Shown: in pieces, positions 7,006 to 15,615 of the stretch
How the letters are laid out: each line of letters begins with the position of its first letter
Position numbering within the stretch: position 1 is the stretch's first letter
Source: Treponema sp.
GTDB taxonomy: Bacteria; Spirochaetota; Spirochaetia; Treponematales; Breznakiellaceae
Assembly: GCA_012517385.1 (NCBI GenBank)
Contig: JAAYUZ010000078.1
Location: forward strand, 1 to 34,419
DNA length: 34,419 nt
Reading direction: 5' to 3'
Notes under the pieces: model-generated
Database searches by the model: none
Told to the model about the DNA's origin: nothing
The model's input: the letters and a program-made list of their open reading frames with translations, nothing else
Made by a program: the position numbers and the translations under genes

Positions 7006-7868
7006 TCAACATTCCTTAGCTGTTCTCTGACATTTTCCAGGGCATCCTTCATGGTAACCACCGCCCGGCTTACTTCGAGGATAGGACTTTTTGAACCGAT
7101 GGTATTTACCTCCCGGTTAATTTCCTGACAGAGAAAATCCAGTTTTTTCCCCGGTGCAGGATTCCGTTCCACCTCAGACTTAAACTCCGCCAGGTGGGCC
7201 TTGAGTCGGGCCACTTCTTCGGAAATCGTATATTTCATAAGCAGTACCGCAGTCTCTGCCAATACTCTATTTTCATCGATACTGTCCCCCAAAAGTTCTG
7301 CGAACCGGTTTCGCAGATTCTCCTTAATCTGGGCCTCCAGCATAGGGGTATGGCGCTCCACCACTGCCGCCGCGGCTTCCAGGCTGGCAATATGGCCAAG
7401 TATGTCCGCCTCGGTGGCTTTACCCTCCCTGATACGTTCCGCTTCAAACTGCTCCATGGCAGATTGCAGTATAGGTTCAATTAAAAGCCAGTACCGCTCC
7501 GGGTCACGGATTTTATCTATCTGCAGCACCCCTTCCATACCAAGTATCGTATGCAGCTTTGGTTTTTCATCAATCTGAAGGGTCTCTGCCAATTCGCAAA
7601 TGGCCTGATAATAGGCCTGGGCTGCGTTTTTATCGATGGAAACTGAAACATCGGTAGCTAATTCTTTTAAGCGTAAAGATAATTCTATTTTTCCCCGTTC
7701 ACAGCGGCTTGCCACATAGTCCCGGATACGATTTTCCAGCATACTCAGGAAGGGAGGCAGATTGATGAACACCTCTAAGAATCGATTATTGTATCCCTTT
7801 ATTTCTACAGAAAGGGAAACCCTATCATCCCGGAATTCCCTATAGGCATAGCCGGTCATGCTCTTCAT
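7002..7868 (-). CDS. yicC: YicC-family endoribonuclease
   Basis: A 288-residue member of the YicC/YloC family. The N-terminal signature MKSMTGYAYREF and the C-terminal PGKKLDFLCQEINREVNTIGSK are both diagnostic and complete. E. coli YicC is an RNase acting on small regulatory RNA; whether this spirochaete protein has the same targets is unknown. The open frame extends 21 codons further upstream, but the ATG at 7868 is the better start. It gives the conserved N-terminus and is preceded by GGAGGAG at good spacing. It then overlaps the end of murC by 29 bp. Confidence 0.92.
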   Translation of the reverse strand: MKSMTGYAYREFRDDRVSLSVEIKGYNNRFLEVFINLPPFLSMLENRIRDYVASRCERGKIELSLRLKELATDVSVSIDKNAAQAYYQAICELAETLQIDEKPKLHTILGMEGVLQIDKIRDPERYWLLIEPILQSAMEQFEAERIREGKATEADILGHIASLEAAAAVVERHTPMLEAQIKENLRNRFAELLGDSIDENRVLAETAVLLMKYTISEEVARLKAHLAEFKSEVERNPAPGKKLDFLCQEINREVNTIGSKSPILEVSRAVVTMKDALENVREQLRNVE

Positions 7869-9315
7869 GTTGCAACTCCTCCAACAGGGCCTTGCCCAAT
7901 TTCCAATTATCCCCGGCCCCAAGGGTAACAAAGAGGTCCCCCGGCCGCAGTGCCTGCTTTAAAAATGGCAGGGCATCCATAAATTCATCGTAATAGTATA
8001 GGTTATGTTTTTTTAAAGCGGCGGTCCTTTCATAAAGGGTTCTGCCAGTGACTCCTCCGGAATACTGCTCTCTGGCGGAACCATAAATTTTATGCAACAC
8101 CAGCACGTCGGCGGCCTGCAGAGCATCGGCAAATTCTTCTAGTAAGGCGGCGGTTCTCGTATAGGTGTGGGACATAAAGCTCACCACAAGCCGACGCCGG
8201 GGATAAAAGGCTCTGAGCCCTTCCAGGGTGGTTTTAATGGCCGTCGGATGATGACCGTAGTCATCCATGATGAGTATGCCCCCAACTTCGCCGATTATCT
8301 CTGAACGCCGTTTACTGCCCCGGAATGACTCAAGGGCTTGTATGAGAGCCCCAAGGGCAGCCTCATCTACGGATTCATTGCCAAGGTATTGTTTCCGAAT
8401 GGAAAGGGTCAGGGCTACCGCTGCGGCGGCATTCAGTACCGTATGCTTCCCTGGCACTGAAAGTTTAAAGGTTACGGGAAAAGCCTCTAAGGTAAACAGG
8501 GTCCGTTCTTCTTCGTTTTTAATACCCGTAATCCGGTATGGGCCTTCCGCATGAAAACCATAGGGAATAAAGGTTATATCCTGCCGGGTCTGTTTCACAA
8601 TCTGGACCACATCACAGGCTCCAGGGTCATCTGCACAGTAGATCAGTTCACCCCCTGCGGGGAGACGGTTAGCATACTCCACAAAGGCGGCTCGAATAGA
8701 TTCGTAGGTCGGATAATAATCCTGGTGATCGCTTTCTACACTGGTGAGGACGATCCGCCGTGGATGGAAGGATAAAAAGTGCCGTCTGTATTCACAGGTT
8801 TCGGCTACAAAGAACTGGTCTCCCAGAACTAAGGTCGATCGTCCTCCAAAATTTCCGACCGCACTGCCTGCCAGTATCTGGGCGGGGAGACCTAAACATT
8901 GTAAGAGGGTCCCCGTCAGGGCTGTGGTGGTGGTTTTTCCATGAACACCCGCAATTCCGGATGAATCGAATCGTTGTGAATAGGCTCCCAGCGCATCGGT
9001 ATATTTAAGAACAGGTATTGATCGGGCCAGGGCGGCCTTAAGTTCCACATTGGTTTCGGGGCTGTAAGCGGCAGAATAAATCACCAGATCGAGGTCCGCA
9101 GGCAGATTTGCTTCAGAAAAATCTTCCCGATAAGGGATGCCAAGTTGTCCTAAGATTTCGTCCGTATAAAACTTTTCAGGTCTATCGGAACCGGTAATGT
9201 GAGCGCCGGACCGAAAAAAGAGTTCTGCCAGGGCGCACATGCCGGTCCCCTTTATACCGACAAAGTGGACCTTCATGCCGGCAATGGTTTCAGGTAATGA
9301 ATAACTGCTTTCCAT
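7840..9315 (-). CDS. murC: UDP-N-acetylmuramate--L-alanine ligase
   Basis: A 491-residue Mur ligase that adds L-alanine to UDP-MurNAc, the first peptide step of peptidoglycan synthesis, in the cytoplasm. The N-terminal Rossmann-like domain opens with HFVGIKGTGMCALAE. The ATP-binding loop is GVHGKTTTTA (about 123-132), and SVESDHQDYYPTYE (about 192-205) matches the MurC central domain. The C-terminal ligase domain contains DDYGHHPTAI. It appears complete and is the first gene of a five-gene overlapping operon with yicC, cmk, the chemoreceptor and mutY. It is divergent from folC across a 94-bp gap in which I see no strong consensus promoter. Confidence 0.95.
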   Translation of the reverse strand: MESSYSLPETIAGMKVHFVGIKGTGMCALAELFFRSGAHITGSDRPEKFYTDEILGQLGIPYREDFSEANLPADLDLVIYSAAYSPETNVELKAALARSIPVLKYTDALGAYSQRFDSSGIAGVHGKTTTTALTGTLLQCLGLPAQILAGSAVGNFGGRSTLVLGDQFFVAETCEYRRHFLSFHPRRIVLTSVESDHQDYYPTYESIRAAFVEYANRLPAGGELIYCADDPGACDVVQIVKQTRQDITFIPYGFHAEGPYRITGIKNEEERTLFTLEAFPVTFKLSVPGKHTVLNAAAAVALTLSIRKQYLGNESVDEAALGALIQALESFRGSKRRSEIIGEVGGILIMDDYGHHPTAIKTTLEGLRAFYPRRRLVVSFMSHTYTRTAALLEEFADALQAADVLVLHKIYGSAREQYSGGVTGRTLYERTAALKKHNLYYYDEFMDALPFLKQALRPGDLFVTLGAGDNWKLGKALLEELQHEEHDRLCL

Positions 9316-9409
9316 AAACGCATCCTACCCTATGAGGGACCTTTTTTCAACGTGACCAGGCCTTTCCTAATCCATTTCAGCTTCCCAAAACATCGATTGC
9401 CTGTTACAA

Positions 9410-10804
9410 ATGACAACTATGAAATCCTTTTCAGGTTCCCAGGATGTGTTTGAATGGTTGTCAGGTTTTATCAATTTTGAACGGGGGCTTTCTGCCAAGG
9501 CGTTCCGTCTGGACCGGATGCATATTCTTGCTGATCTTGCAGGGCATCCGGAACGCTGCGCCCCGGTGATCCATGTGGCAGGTTCCAAGGGCAAGGGCTC
9601 CATCACCACCATGATCGCCGCTATGCTTCATGAGGCGGGCTACCGCACGGGCCGCTATGTGTCTCCCCATGTTACGGAATACCGGGAACGGGTTTCCCGC
9701 TCTGAGCGTTTTTTTGATGAATCGGTATATGCTGCTGCGGGGGAAGAGCTGCGGAACCTGGTTACAAAGGCGGTACAGGAATATCCAGACCTCTTCAGCC
9801 CTGAATCTCCTGAAGGTGAAGCTCCAACCTTTTTTGAACTTCTTACCCTCTATTTCTTTTTATGCTGCAGGCAGGACCGTTGTGATGTCATGGTGGTCGA
9901 AACCGGTATGGGGGGCCGACTGGATGCAACAAACATAGTGGATCCCCTGGTTTCAGTAATCAGTCCCATAGAGCTGGAACATACCCAATATCTTGGAAGC
10001 ACCATAGCTGCCATAGCGGGAGAAAAGGCGGGCATCATAAAACGAGGCCGGCCGGTGGTTCTCTCAGAACAGAGACCGGAAGCCCTGGATGTATTCAGGA
10101 GAACAGCGGCAGAACGGGGTTCACCAGTATGGTATATCCCGGACCTTGCTGAGGTGATTGACCTTCGGGTGAGCCGGAATGGGACCCGTTTTTTCATCAA
10201 TATGAAGGATGTTCCCCAATCTCCTTTACAATTTGATGAATGTTCTCAACCATTTGAAATCGAACTCTCATTGATAGGTGCAATCCAGGCGCAGAATGCA
10301 ATTCAAGCCCTGACCGCTGTCCGGGTCGCCTTTCCAGCCATACCGGTAGAGCCCCTGCTTCGGGGTCTAAAGGCGACACAATTACCAGGCCGATTCGAAG
10401 GGGTTCATGAATCACCGGCTGTCATCATAGATGGGGCCCATACCCCTCGCAGTGTCAACCTCTGTACGGAAACCTTTGTGAACCTCTACGGCAAAGGCAA
10501 TATTCTGCTTTTTGGTTGTGCCGCCGACAAGGACTCCGCTGCCATGGCGCGCCTTCTGATTCCCCATTTTTCCCATATTATCATCACCAGACCAGGAAGT
10601 TTTAAGCAAAGTGAACCGGAACGGATCATAAAAGACTTTACAGAAACCAAAGAAGGCTTTACTGTAGATATAGAAGGTATTCCGGATACTAAAAAGGCTA
10701 TAGAACGGGCTTATTTTCTCGCCCAGACCTTGCAAAAGCCCCTTTTAGTGACCGGTTCATTCTATCTGGCGGCGGAAGTACGCTCATTTTTTACATCATA
10801 TTAG
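9410..10804 (+). CDS. folC: Folylpolyglutamate synthase / dihydrofolate synthase
   Basis: A 464-residue Mur-ligase-superfamily enzyme that attaches glutamate to dihydropteroate and/or extends folate polyglutamate tails. Motifs: ATP loop VAGSKGKGS (about 56-64), SPHVTEYRERV, the ETGMGGRLDATN block, and the C-terminal IDGAHTPRS. It is longer than the usual ~420-430 residues but shows no obvious extra domain. The ATG at 9410 lacks a strong ribosome binding site; no better start is visible. Only 18 bp separates it from the histidine kinase gene, so the two are probably co-transcribed. Confidence 0.93.
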   Translation: MTTMKSFSGSQDVFEWLSGFINFERGLSAKAFRLDRMHILADLAGHPERCAPVIHVAGSKGKGSITTMIAAMLHEAGYRTGRYVSPHVTEYRERVSRSERFFDESVYAAAGEELRNLVTKAVQEYPDLFSPESPEGEAPTFFELLTLYFFLCCRQDRCDVMVVETGMGGRLDATNIVDPLVSVISPIELEHTQYLGSTIAAIAGEKAGIIKRGRPVVLSEQRPEALDVFRRTAAERGSPVWYIPDLAEVIDLRVSRNGTRFFINMKDVPQSPLQFDECSQPFEIELSLIGAIQAQNAIQALTAVRVAFPAIPVEPLLRGLKATQLPGRFEGVHESPAVIIDGAHTPRSVNLCTETFVNLYGKGNILLFGCAADKDSAAMARLLIPHFSHIIITRPGSFKQSEPERIIKDFTETKEGFTVDIEGIPDTKKAIERAYFLAQTLQKPLLVTGSFYLAAEVRSFFTSY

Positions 10805-10822
10805 TATTACAAGGATGTTTTC

Positions 10823-11977
10823 ATGGATGATACAGCACCAAACAAGTATGATGAAGATGTAATGAGGATTATAAATCAGTTAAAAACTGAAATTATTGAA
10901 CGGAAATGGGCAGAAAAGAAGTCCCGGGATGCATTGGACTATGCTGAAAGCATCATAGATTCGGTTAAACATCCCCTGGTTGTCCTGGACGAAACCAAAA
11001 AGGTTATCTCTGCAAACCTGGCTTTCTACGATCTATTTAATCTGACTCCTGGGGTTGTACTTGGCCAGAATTTTCTGACCATGGCAGATGGATTCTTTGA
11101 TTTCGATGAAATGAAACAGCTCTTCGAAAAAAAGCAGAGCTCCGAACCGCAGGTGGTGGATATCTACCGAAATTTTAATTTAATTGGCAGAAAGTACTTA
11201 AAAGCGGCTATTCAGGGCTTGCAGTACAATGTTAAACACCTGCGGTTCTCCTTCCTGACCATAGAAGACATCACTGAACAGAAAATAGCTGAAATGAAGC
11301 TGAGAAAAGCCCTGGAAGATAAGAGCATCCTTATCCGGGAAGTGCATCACCGGGTGAAAAATAATTTACAGATCTTGTCCAGCCTGCTCTCTCTCCAGAT
11401 TACCACCCTGAACGATGAAAGTCCGATGCAGGTGCTGGAGGAAGCCCAAACAAGGATCATGGCGATTGCGGCAGTCCATGAAAGTCTCTCCGATAATGGA
11501 CAATTAGGCAAAATACCAATCGGTGAGCCGATACGCCGTCTTATTGAGGGTCTAGATGCCCTCTACGATGATAATGTGCAGGTAATCCTCACCATTGATC
11601 CTATACATCTTACTATAAACCAGGCAACACTCCTCTGTCTTGTATTAAACGAAATCGTCAGTAATTCCCATAAACATTCTTTTATCGACCATAAGGGGGA
11701 TGATAAACGAATCTTTATCGAAATAAAAGAAGAGAAAAACAACGTAATTCTCAGTATTTCCGATAACGGAAGCGGCTTTGGCATTGGAAAAGATAGATTA
11801 AACTCTGAAGGAAGTGACCACTCCCTGGGATTTATTCTCATAAAAAATCTGGTGGAAAAACAGCTTCGCGGTCAGTGGAATGTAAAACAATTTGGCGGTC
11901 TTATTCACGAAATTCGGTTCCATATAGAAGAGGATCAGACCATACCGCCCGTTTCGGTGGAGGAACTTAACTCGTAA
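10823..11977 (+). CDS. Soluble PAS histidine kinase of the HisKA_2 type
   Basis: A 384-residue sensor kinase with no membrane segment. It has an N-terminal helix (about 12-40), a PAS-like domain (about 42-155), a HisKA_2 dimerisation domain with REVHHRVKNNLQ (H175/H176, the second being the likely phospho-acceptor), then a HATPase domain. In the latter, N-box NEIVSNSHKHSF, G1 box DNGSGFG and G2 SLGFILIKNL are visible. HisKA_2 kinases usually signal through a response regulator or antiterminator-type RNA-binding regulator; none is encoded nearby, so this is an orphan kinase. AAGGA at 10811-10815 precedes the ATG. Its 3' end overlaps the converging pseudouridine synthase gene by 43 bp. Confidence 0.92.
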   Translation: MDDTAPNKYDEDVMRIINQLKTEIIERKWAEKKSRDALDYAESIIDSVKHPLVVLDETKKVISANLAFYDLFNLTPGVVLGQNFLTMADGFFDFDEMKQLFEKKQSSEPQVVDIYRNFNLIGRKYLKAAIQGLQYNVKHLRFSFLTIEDITEQKIAEMKLRKALEDKSILIREVHHRVKNNLQILSSLLSLQITTLNDESPMQVLEEAQTRIMAIAAVHESLSDNGQLGKIPIGEPIRRLIEGLDALYDDNVQVILTIDPIHLTINQATLLCLVLNEIVSNSHKHSFIDHKGDDKRIFIEIKEEKNNVILSISDNGSGFGIGKDRLNSEGSDHSLGFILIKNLVEKQLRGQWNVKQFGGLIHEIRFHIEEDQTIPPVSVEELNS

Positions 11978-12738
11978 CGGACAGGATTTCCTGTTAAGGG
12001 GTCCAGAAATTCGAAGGCCCATGCTTGCAGTGCCAGAAGCCTCCTTTCGCAGTTTTCTTGCCTGCACTGCGGATTATACAAGGGATCCCCAATTATCGGA
12101 AAACCGAACCATGCAAGATGACAGCGAATCTGATGCCGGAAGCCCCGTGTTATTTCTACATCAAACATATAAATTGATGGATTGTTATCATCTCTTTCGA
12201 CTGAACGTAAGATGGTGATATAGGGCTTGCCCTGGTCAAGGGTAATTTCTTTGTGTTTGCTCAATAAAGCCGGCCCTAATAAAACCGGCCGAACCTGTTT
12301 GCGTCCCGGACCATAGGGCCGGAATGGGCTTGAAATGGTAAGCGGCATCTGCAATGCTTCGTCCAGCGTGTATGGCGGGGGCGGGAATCCCGATAGGGAA
12401 CCAATTTCTTCATCTTTACACCGCTTGCACCAGGCATGGTATCTTTTAATAAAGTCGCCCCGATCCTGCTGAATAAGGAGAGAATCGTAGGCTGCTTGAG
12501 TTCTGGCAAAAAGCACAAGCCCATTAGTATCCGTGTCCAGACGATGGAGTAACCCGCCCTCTATTGGTTTTTTGCCTGAAATCATTCCTACTTCGGGGAA
12601 CCTCTTAATACACCAGAACAGCAGATTATTTTGTTCTCCAGCTTTAAGGGGTGCTGTAGCAAGCCCCGGCGGCTTGTATATGACAAGGTACGAATCAGTC
12701 TCTGAAAGTACAAAAGGTTCGTCTCTCGTGTGCATCAT
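11935..12738 (-). CDS. RluA-family RNA pseudouridine synthase
   Basis: A 267-residue pseudouridine synthase from the ATG at 12738. It lacks the S4 RNA-binding domain and starts almost directly with the catalytic fold. The catalytic motif HRLDTDTNG (65-73, Asp68) and YLVIYKPPGL (17-26) are clear, and the C-terminal RHQIRCHLAWFGFPIIGDPL matches the family end. It would isomerise a uridine in rRNA or tRNA; the target site is not readable from sequence. The open frame continues 34 codons further upstream with a hydrophobic, unrelated stretch, so I chose the tandem ATGs at 12738/12735, which begin MMHTRDEPF. It diverges from the YihY-cNMP gene and converges on the histidine kinase gene. Confidence 0.9.
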   Translation of the reverse strand: MMHTRDEPFVLSETDSYLVIYKPPGLATAPLKAGEQNNLLFWCIKRFPEVGMISGKKPIEGGLLHRLDTDTNGLVLFARTQAAYDSLLIQQDRGDFIKRYHAWCKRCKDEEIGSLSGFPPPPYTLDEALQMPLTISSPFRPYGPGRKQVRPVLLGPALLSKHKEITLDQGKPYITILRSVERDDNNPSIYMFDVEITRGFRHQIRCHLAWFGFPIIGDPLYNPQCRQENCERRLLALQAWAFEFLDPLTGNPVRYELSSSTETGGMV

Positions 12739-12778
12739 AGGCCTTGCGATATTACCCCAGAAACTGCATACTTGCAAT

Positions 12779-14107
12779 GTGAAATACAGCAAAGTAGACA
12801 AATATACCAATCTTCTTAAGAGTGTCAGCAGCAGGTTCATTTTAACCTTTCAGCTCTTTACAAAAAATGAGCTTGCAAACCATGCAGCCGCAGGGGCTTA
12901 CGGCTTTTTCCTTTCCGCTGCTCCCGCACTATTACTGGTTGTTTTGTTTATATCTAACCTGTTTCGTTCCAGCCCTGCAGCCCTCACAGATTTCTTTGAG
13001 TCCTTCAGCAACTCCTATTTAGAAGGGCTTGGTTCACTGCTCGATAGCCGAAGCATGGCCTATTCGTTTCTCAGTTCTTCAGGCGGCGGTATCTCCGGAC
13101 TTATCGCCATACTAAACCTGATATGGACTGGCAGGGTGTTTGCATTATCCCTGCAACGGGGCCTGCGGGTAGTATTTACAAATCCGCCAGGGAATTCAAA
13201 ACCAATCAGGGATAACCTGATACCCTTTGCTATAGAACTGGCGGCTATCCTATATGCCTTGCTTTTTATCCTTTCCACCAGGGGTGCGCTCTTATTAATT
13301 GAGGGGTCCAACCTTAATCGGCTCTTTCCTGTACTTTTACCGATACTCCGAATAATAGCCCTTATGCTGCCATTTTTTGGCCTTGCCTTACTGACCTATG
13401 GGGCATACCGACTGGTACCTCATAACCCACCCAGTCGAATTGCCGCACTACAGGGTACCCTGGTCGGAATGATTTCCTACAGTATTGTCTCCACATTGTT
13501 TCAAATTGCGGTAAACCCCGCTCGCTATAATCTGGTCTACGGTACACTCGGGAATGTGGTATTATTGCTAGCAAATGTGTACTTTTTCTTCTCCTTCTTT
13601 TTCATGGGAGCCCAGTTTGCCTATGTGGTCCATTCCTTTGATGCCCTTATGTTCACCCGCTTCAGGAAAATACAAGGCTCCAAATCAAGAACTAACAGCA
13701 CTGGCATACCGCATTTCGAACAGAGAATCTTTGGAAGTCCTGCGGGTGAAATGAAAAAATATATTCGCTCCTATGAGGCAGGAGCTAAACTTTTTAATGC
13801 AGGGGAATCGGGTACAACGATCATCTATGTGCTTTCTGGCATAATTGGCATCTATATACAGGATGAGGACGGACTTCAGAAAAAAATAGCAGACCTGCCG
13901 GAGGGAAATTTCGTTGGTGAAATGGCATACCTGCTCTCTGAACCAAGGACAGCTACAGCCATCGCAGAAACCGATGCGGTCATCATAGAGCTGCCTCCAG
14001 AAGTGTTCGAAAAGGTTTTAGAGACCGACCCTGAAACAGCCCGGTATATTATTGGTTCACTTTCTCGCCGCATCAAGTCTGCCAATGAAAAAATCAGAGC
14101 CCTTTAA
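12779..14107 (+). CDS. YihY/BrkB membrane protein fused to a cyclic-nucleotide-binding domain
   Basis: The first ~300 residues form a YihY/BrkB-type protein (once annotated as RNase BN) with about six membrane helices and family motifs NHAAAGAYGFFLSAAP, YGAYRLVP and YGTLGNVVLLLANVYFFFSF. After a polar linker, the last ~120 residues form a Crp-like cNMP-binding domain with YEAGAKLFNAGESG and the phosphate-binding-cassette-like GEMAYLLSEPRTATA (Glu and Arg-Thr kept). There is no DNA-binding helix-turn-helix at the end. Sequence suggests a membrane protein gated or positioned by a nucleotide signal; YihY function itself is unsettled. The frame is open from 12533, but that part overlaps the opposite-strand gene. 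The GTG at 12779 gives a normal YihY N-terminus, though without a clear ribosome binding site. Confidence 0.85.
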   Translation: MKYSKVDKYTNLLKSVSSRFILTFQLFTKNELANHAAAGAYGFFLSAAPALLLVVLFISNLFRSSPAALTDFFESFSNSYLEGLGSLLDSRSMAYSFLSSSGGGISGLIAILNLIWTGRVFALSLQRGLRVVFTNPPGNSKPIRDNLIPFAIELAAILYALLFILSTRGALLLIEGSNLNRLFPVLLPILRIIALMLPFFGLALLTYGAYRLVPHNPPSRIAALQGTLVGMISYSIVSTLFQIAVNPARYNLVYGTLGNVVLLLANVYFFFSFFFMGAQFAYVVHSFDALMFTRFRKIQGSKSRTNSTGIPHFEQRIFGSPAGEMKKYIRSYEAGAKLFNAGESGTTIIYVLSGIIGIYIQDEDGLQKKIADLPEGNFVGEMAYLLSEPRTATAIAETDAVIIELPPEVFEKVLETDPETARYIIGSLSRRIKSANEKIRAL

Positions 14108-15092
14108 GATCTTTCAGTATTGCCTTAAACCGTTCAGGCAGGGGAGCATAAAAGGTAGAAGGTTTTGTATTACCTGGCAGGGTCAGAGTAAGCCGGAGCG
14201 CATGAAGCATAAGAGTAGCATCGGGAAAGCGGGTATCCTTTTTAGTGGAATAAAGGGGATCCCCTAAAATAGGACAACCCAGATAGCGCATGTGAAGACG
14301 GAGCTGATGGGTTCTTCCTGTTTTTGGCCTGAGAAGCACTAAAGCATAATTGCCATAGTCCCTGACCACCCGATACAGAGTCACCGCATGTTTTCCCCTA
14401 TCTTTAGTACAGCAAAACAGCTTTCGATTATGCTGGTCCCGGGCAATAAAGGTTTCTATTCTTCCCCTGGATTGCGGTAAGGTTCCTTTTATAATTGCTA
14501 TGTAGGTTTTCCGGGTTTTTCTCTGTTTAAACTGGTTGGCCAAAAACGTGAGGGCCTCATCATCATAGGTAGCGATGATAACCCCGCTTGTGTCCTTATC
14601 CAGCCGGTGTACGATCCCGGGACGAAACGGTGCTGCTGCAGCTGCAGCCGGCCCATCCCCGCAAATAATAGTTGCAGTTCCATTCAGGGTGGGATCGTAG
14701 GGGGCTGGCGGCTCCACCTCTGCCCTTAATTTTTTATTTCTGCGGTACAGGATCCCATTGGCCATGGTTCCCTGTCTATTGCCCGCTCCGGGATGAACCA
14801 CCATGCCCTGGGGCTTGTTGATGACGATTACCCGTTCATCCTCATAGAGCACATTAAAGGGAATCTCTTCAGGTATAAGGTCCGTGGGCTCCGGAGAGTT
14901 CCAGGAAAGGTCAATGAGGTCTCCCGGTTCCACTATCCGGGATACCTTTACGGGCTTTCCATTAACGGTGGCGGTCATATTTCTAGCCTTTACCTGGGAT
15001 CGGCTTAAAAGCTTTAAGACTTCTGAAACATACCGGTCAAGCCGCATCCCTCCCTGGGCTTCTGTACCAACAATGCTGTTAAAGTGCTCCAC
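14094..15092 (-). CDS. rluD: RluD-like 23S rRNA pseudouridine synthase
   Basis: A 332-residue pseudouridine synthase with an N-terminal S4 RNA-binding domain (about 16-65, GGMRLDRYVSEVLKLLSRSQ) and the catalytic domain with VINKPQGMVVHPG and HRLDKDTSG (162-170, Asp165). RluD-type enzymes modify helix 69 of 23S rRNA, important for ribosome assembly and release; the exact sites here are inferred. It carries an Ala/Gly/Pro-rich insertion (about 118-158) before the catalytic motif. It is the last gene of the PilZ-to-RluD block and converges on the YihY-cNMP gene with a 14-bp overlap. Confidence 0.9.
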   Translation of the reverse strand: MEHFNSIVGTEAQGGMRLDRYVSEVLKLLSRSQVKARNMTATVNGKPVKVSRIVEPGDLIDLSWNSPEPTDLIPEEIPFNVLYEDERVIVINKPQGMVVHPGAGNRQGTMANGILYRRNKKLRAEVEPPAPYDPTLNGTATIICGDGPAAAAAAPFRPGIVHRLDKDTSGVIIATYDDEALTFLANQFKQRKTRKTYIAIIKGTLPQSRGRIETFIARDQHNRKLFCCTKDRGKHAVTLYRVVRDYGNYALVLLRPKTGRTHQLRLHMRYLGCPILGDPLYSTKKDTRFPDATLMLHALRLTLTLPGNTKPSTFYAPLPERFKAILKDLKGL

Positions 15093-15096
15093 AGTG

Positions 15097-15615
15097 TTAT
15101 TCCTGTCCCACTTCCAGTTCCGATCCCTGATCCGGTGACCAGGGTTCTATGATTATTTCAGGCTGCAGCTGAGGTGGAGCACTCTCCCTCTGCCGGGCTC
15201 TTTTATGCTGAACGATGAAATAATCGACCAGGGCAATTACTATCGATAAACCTGCGGCAACAGTGAAGGATGCGATTCTCTGGTTTTCATCCATTTCTAT
15301 TGCTCCAGGAGCTTTAAGCGGCCAGGGAGCATACCGCCGATCCCAACCATTAGAATAAAACCGGTAGGAGTCCACCGCAAAGGTGGTAAAAAAGACAGTA
15401 AAGGGAAGGGACCCAAAGGCTACAATATCAGCCCGTCTTAAATCCTGAGCCCAGAGCGGGAACTCATTCTTATCATAAGGTACCGGACCAGTCTGGGCTG
15501 GAGCGGCCGGGAGATTAGTTCCGGCTTGTTGACCGAACACCGGTTCAAGCACTGTTATACCTAGCAAAAGCCCCATCAGGAAGTATAACACATTAGTATG
15601 CTTTATTATCTTCAT
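15097..15615 (-). CDS. Small membrane protein of unknown function
   Basis: A 172-residue protein that I do not recognise as a named family. It has a signal peptide (about 1-28, ending near VFGQQ), a Pro/Ala-rich spacer, a segment FPLWAQDLRRADIVAFGSLP followed by a hydrophobic stretch (about 68-85), an aromatic loop (YSNGWDRRYAPWPL), a second helix (about 115-137) and a basic then acidic C-terminal tail. The pattern looks like a small envelope protein with two membrane segments. Its start overlaps the stop of yggS by 4 bp (ATGA) and its end is 4 bp from rluD, so it is embedded in the operon. Function unknown. Confidence 0.75.
   Translation of the reverse strand: MKIIKHTNVLYFLMGLLLGITVLEPVFGQQAGTNLPAAPAQTGPVPYDKNEFPLWAQDLRRADIVAFGSLPFTVFFTTFAVDSYRFYSNGWDRRYAPWPLKAPGAIEMDENQRIASFTVAAGLSIVIALVDYFIVQHKRARQRESAPPQLQPEIIIEPWSPDQGSELEVGQE

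Noticed and set aside
12533-12778. N-terminal extension of the YihY-cNMP frame
   Set aside because: These 82 codons lie opposite the coding region and upstream area of the pseudouridine synthase and do not look like a YihY N-terminus. The GTG at 12779 gives a normal one.
12739-12840. Upstream extension of the RluA-family frame
   Set aside because: The 34 extra codons are hydrophobic and unlike the family. The tandem ATG at 12738/12735 gives a normal start.
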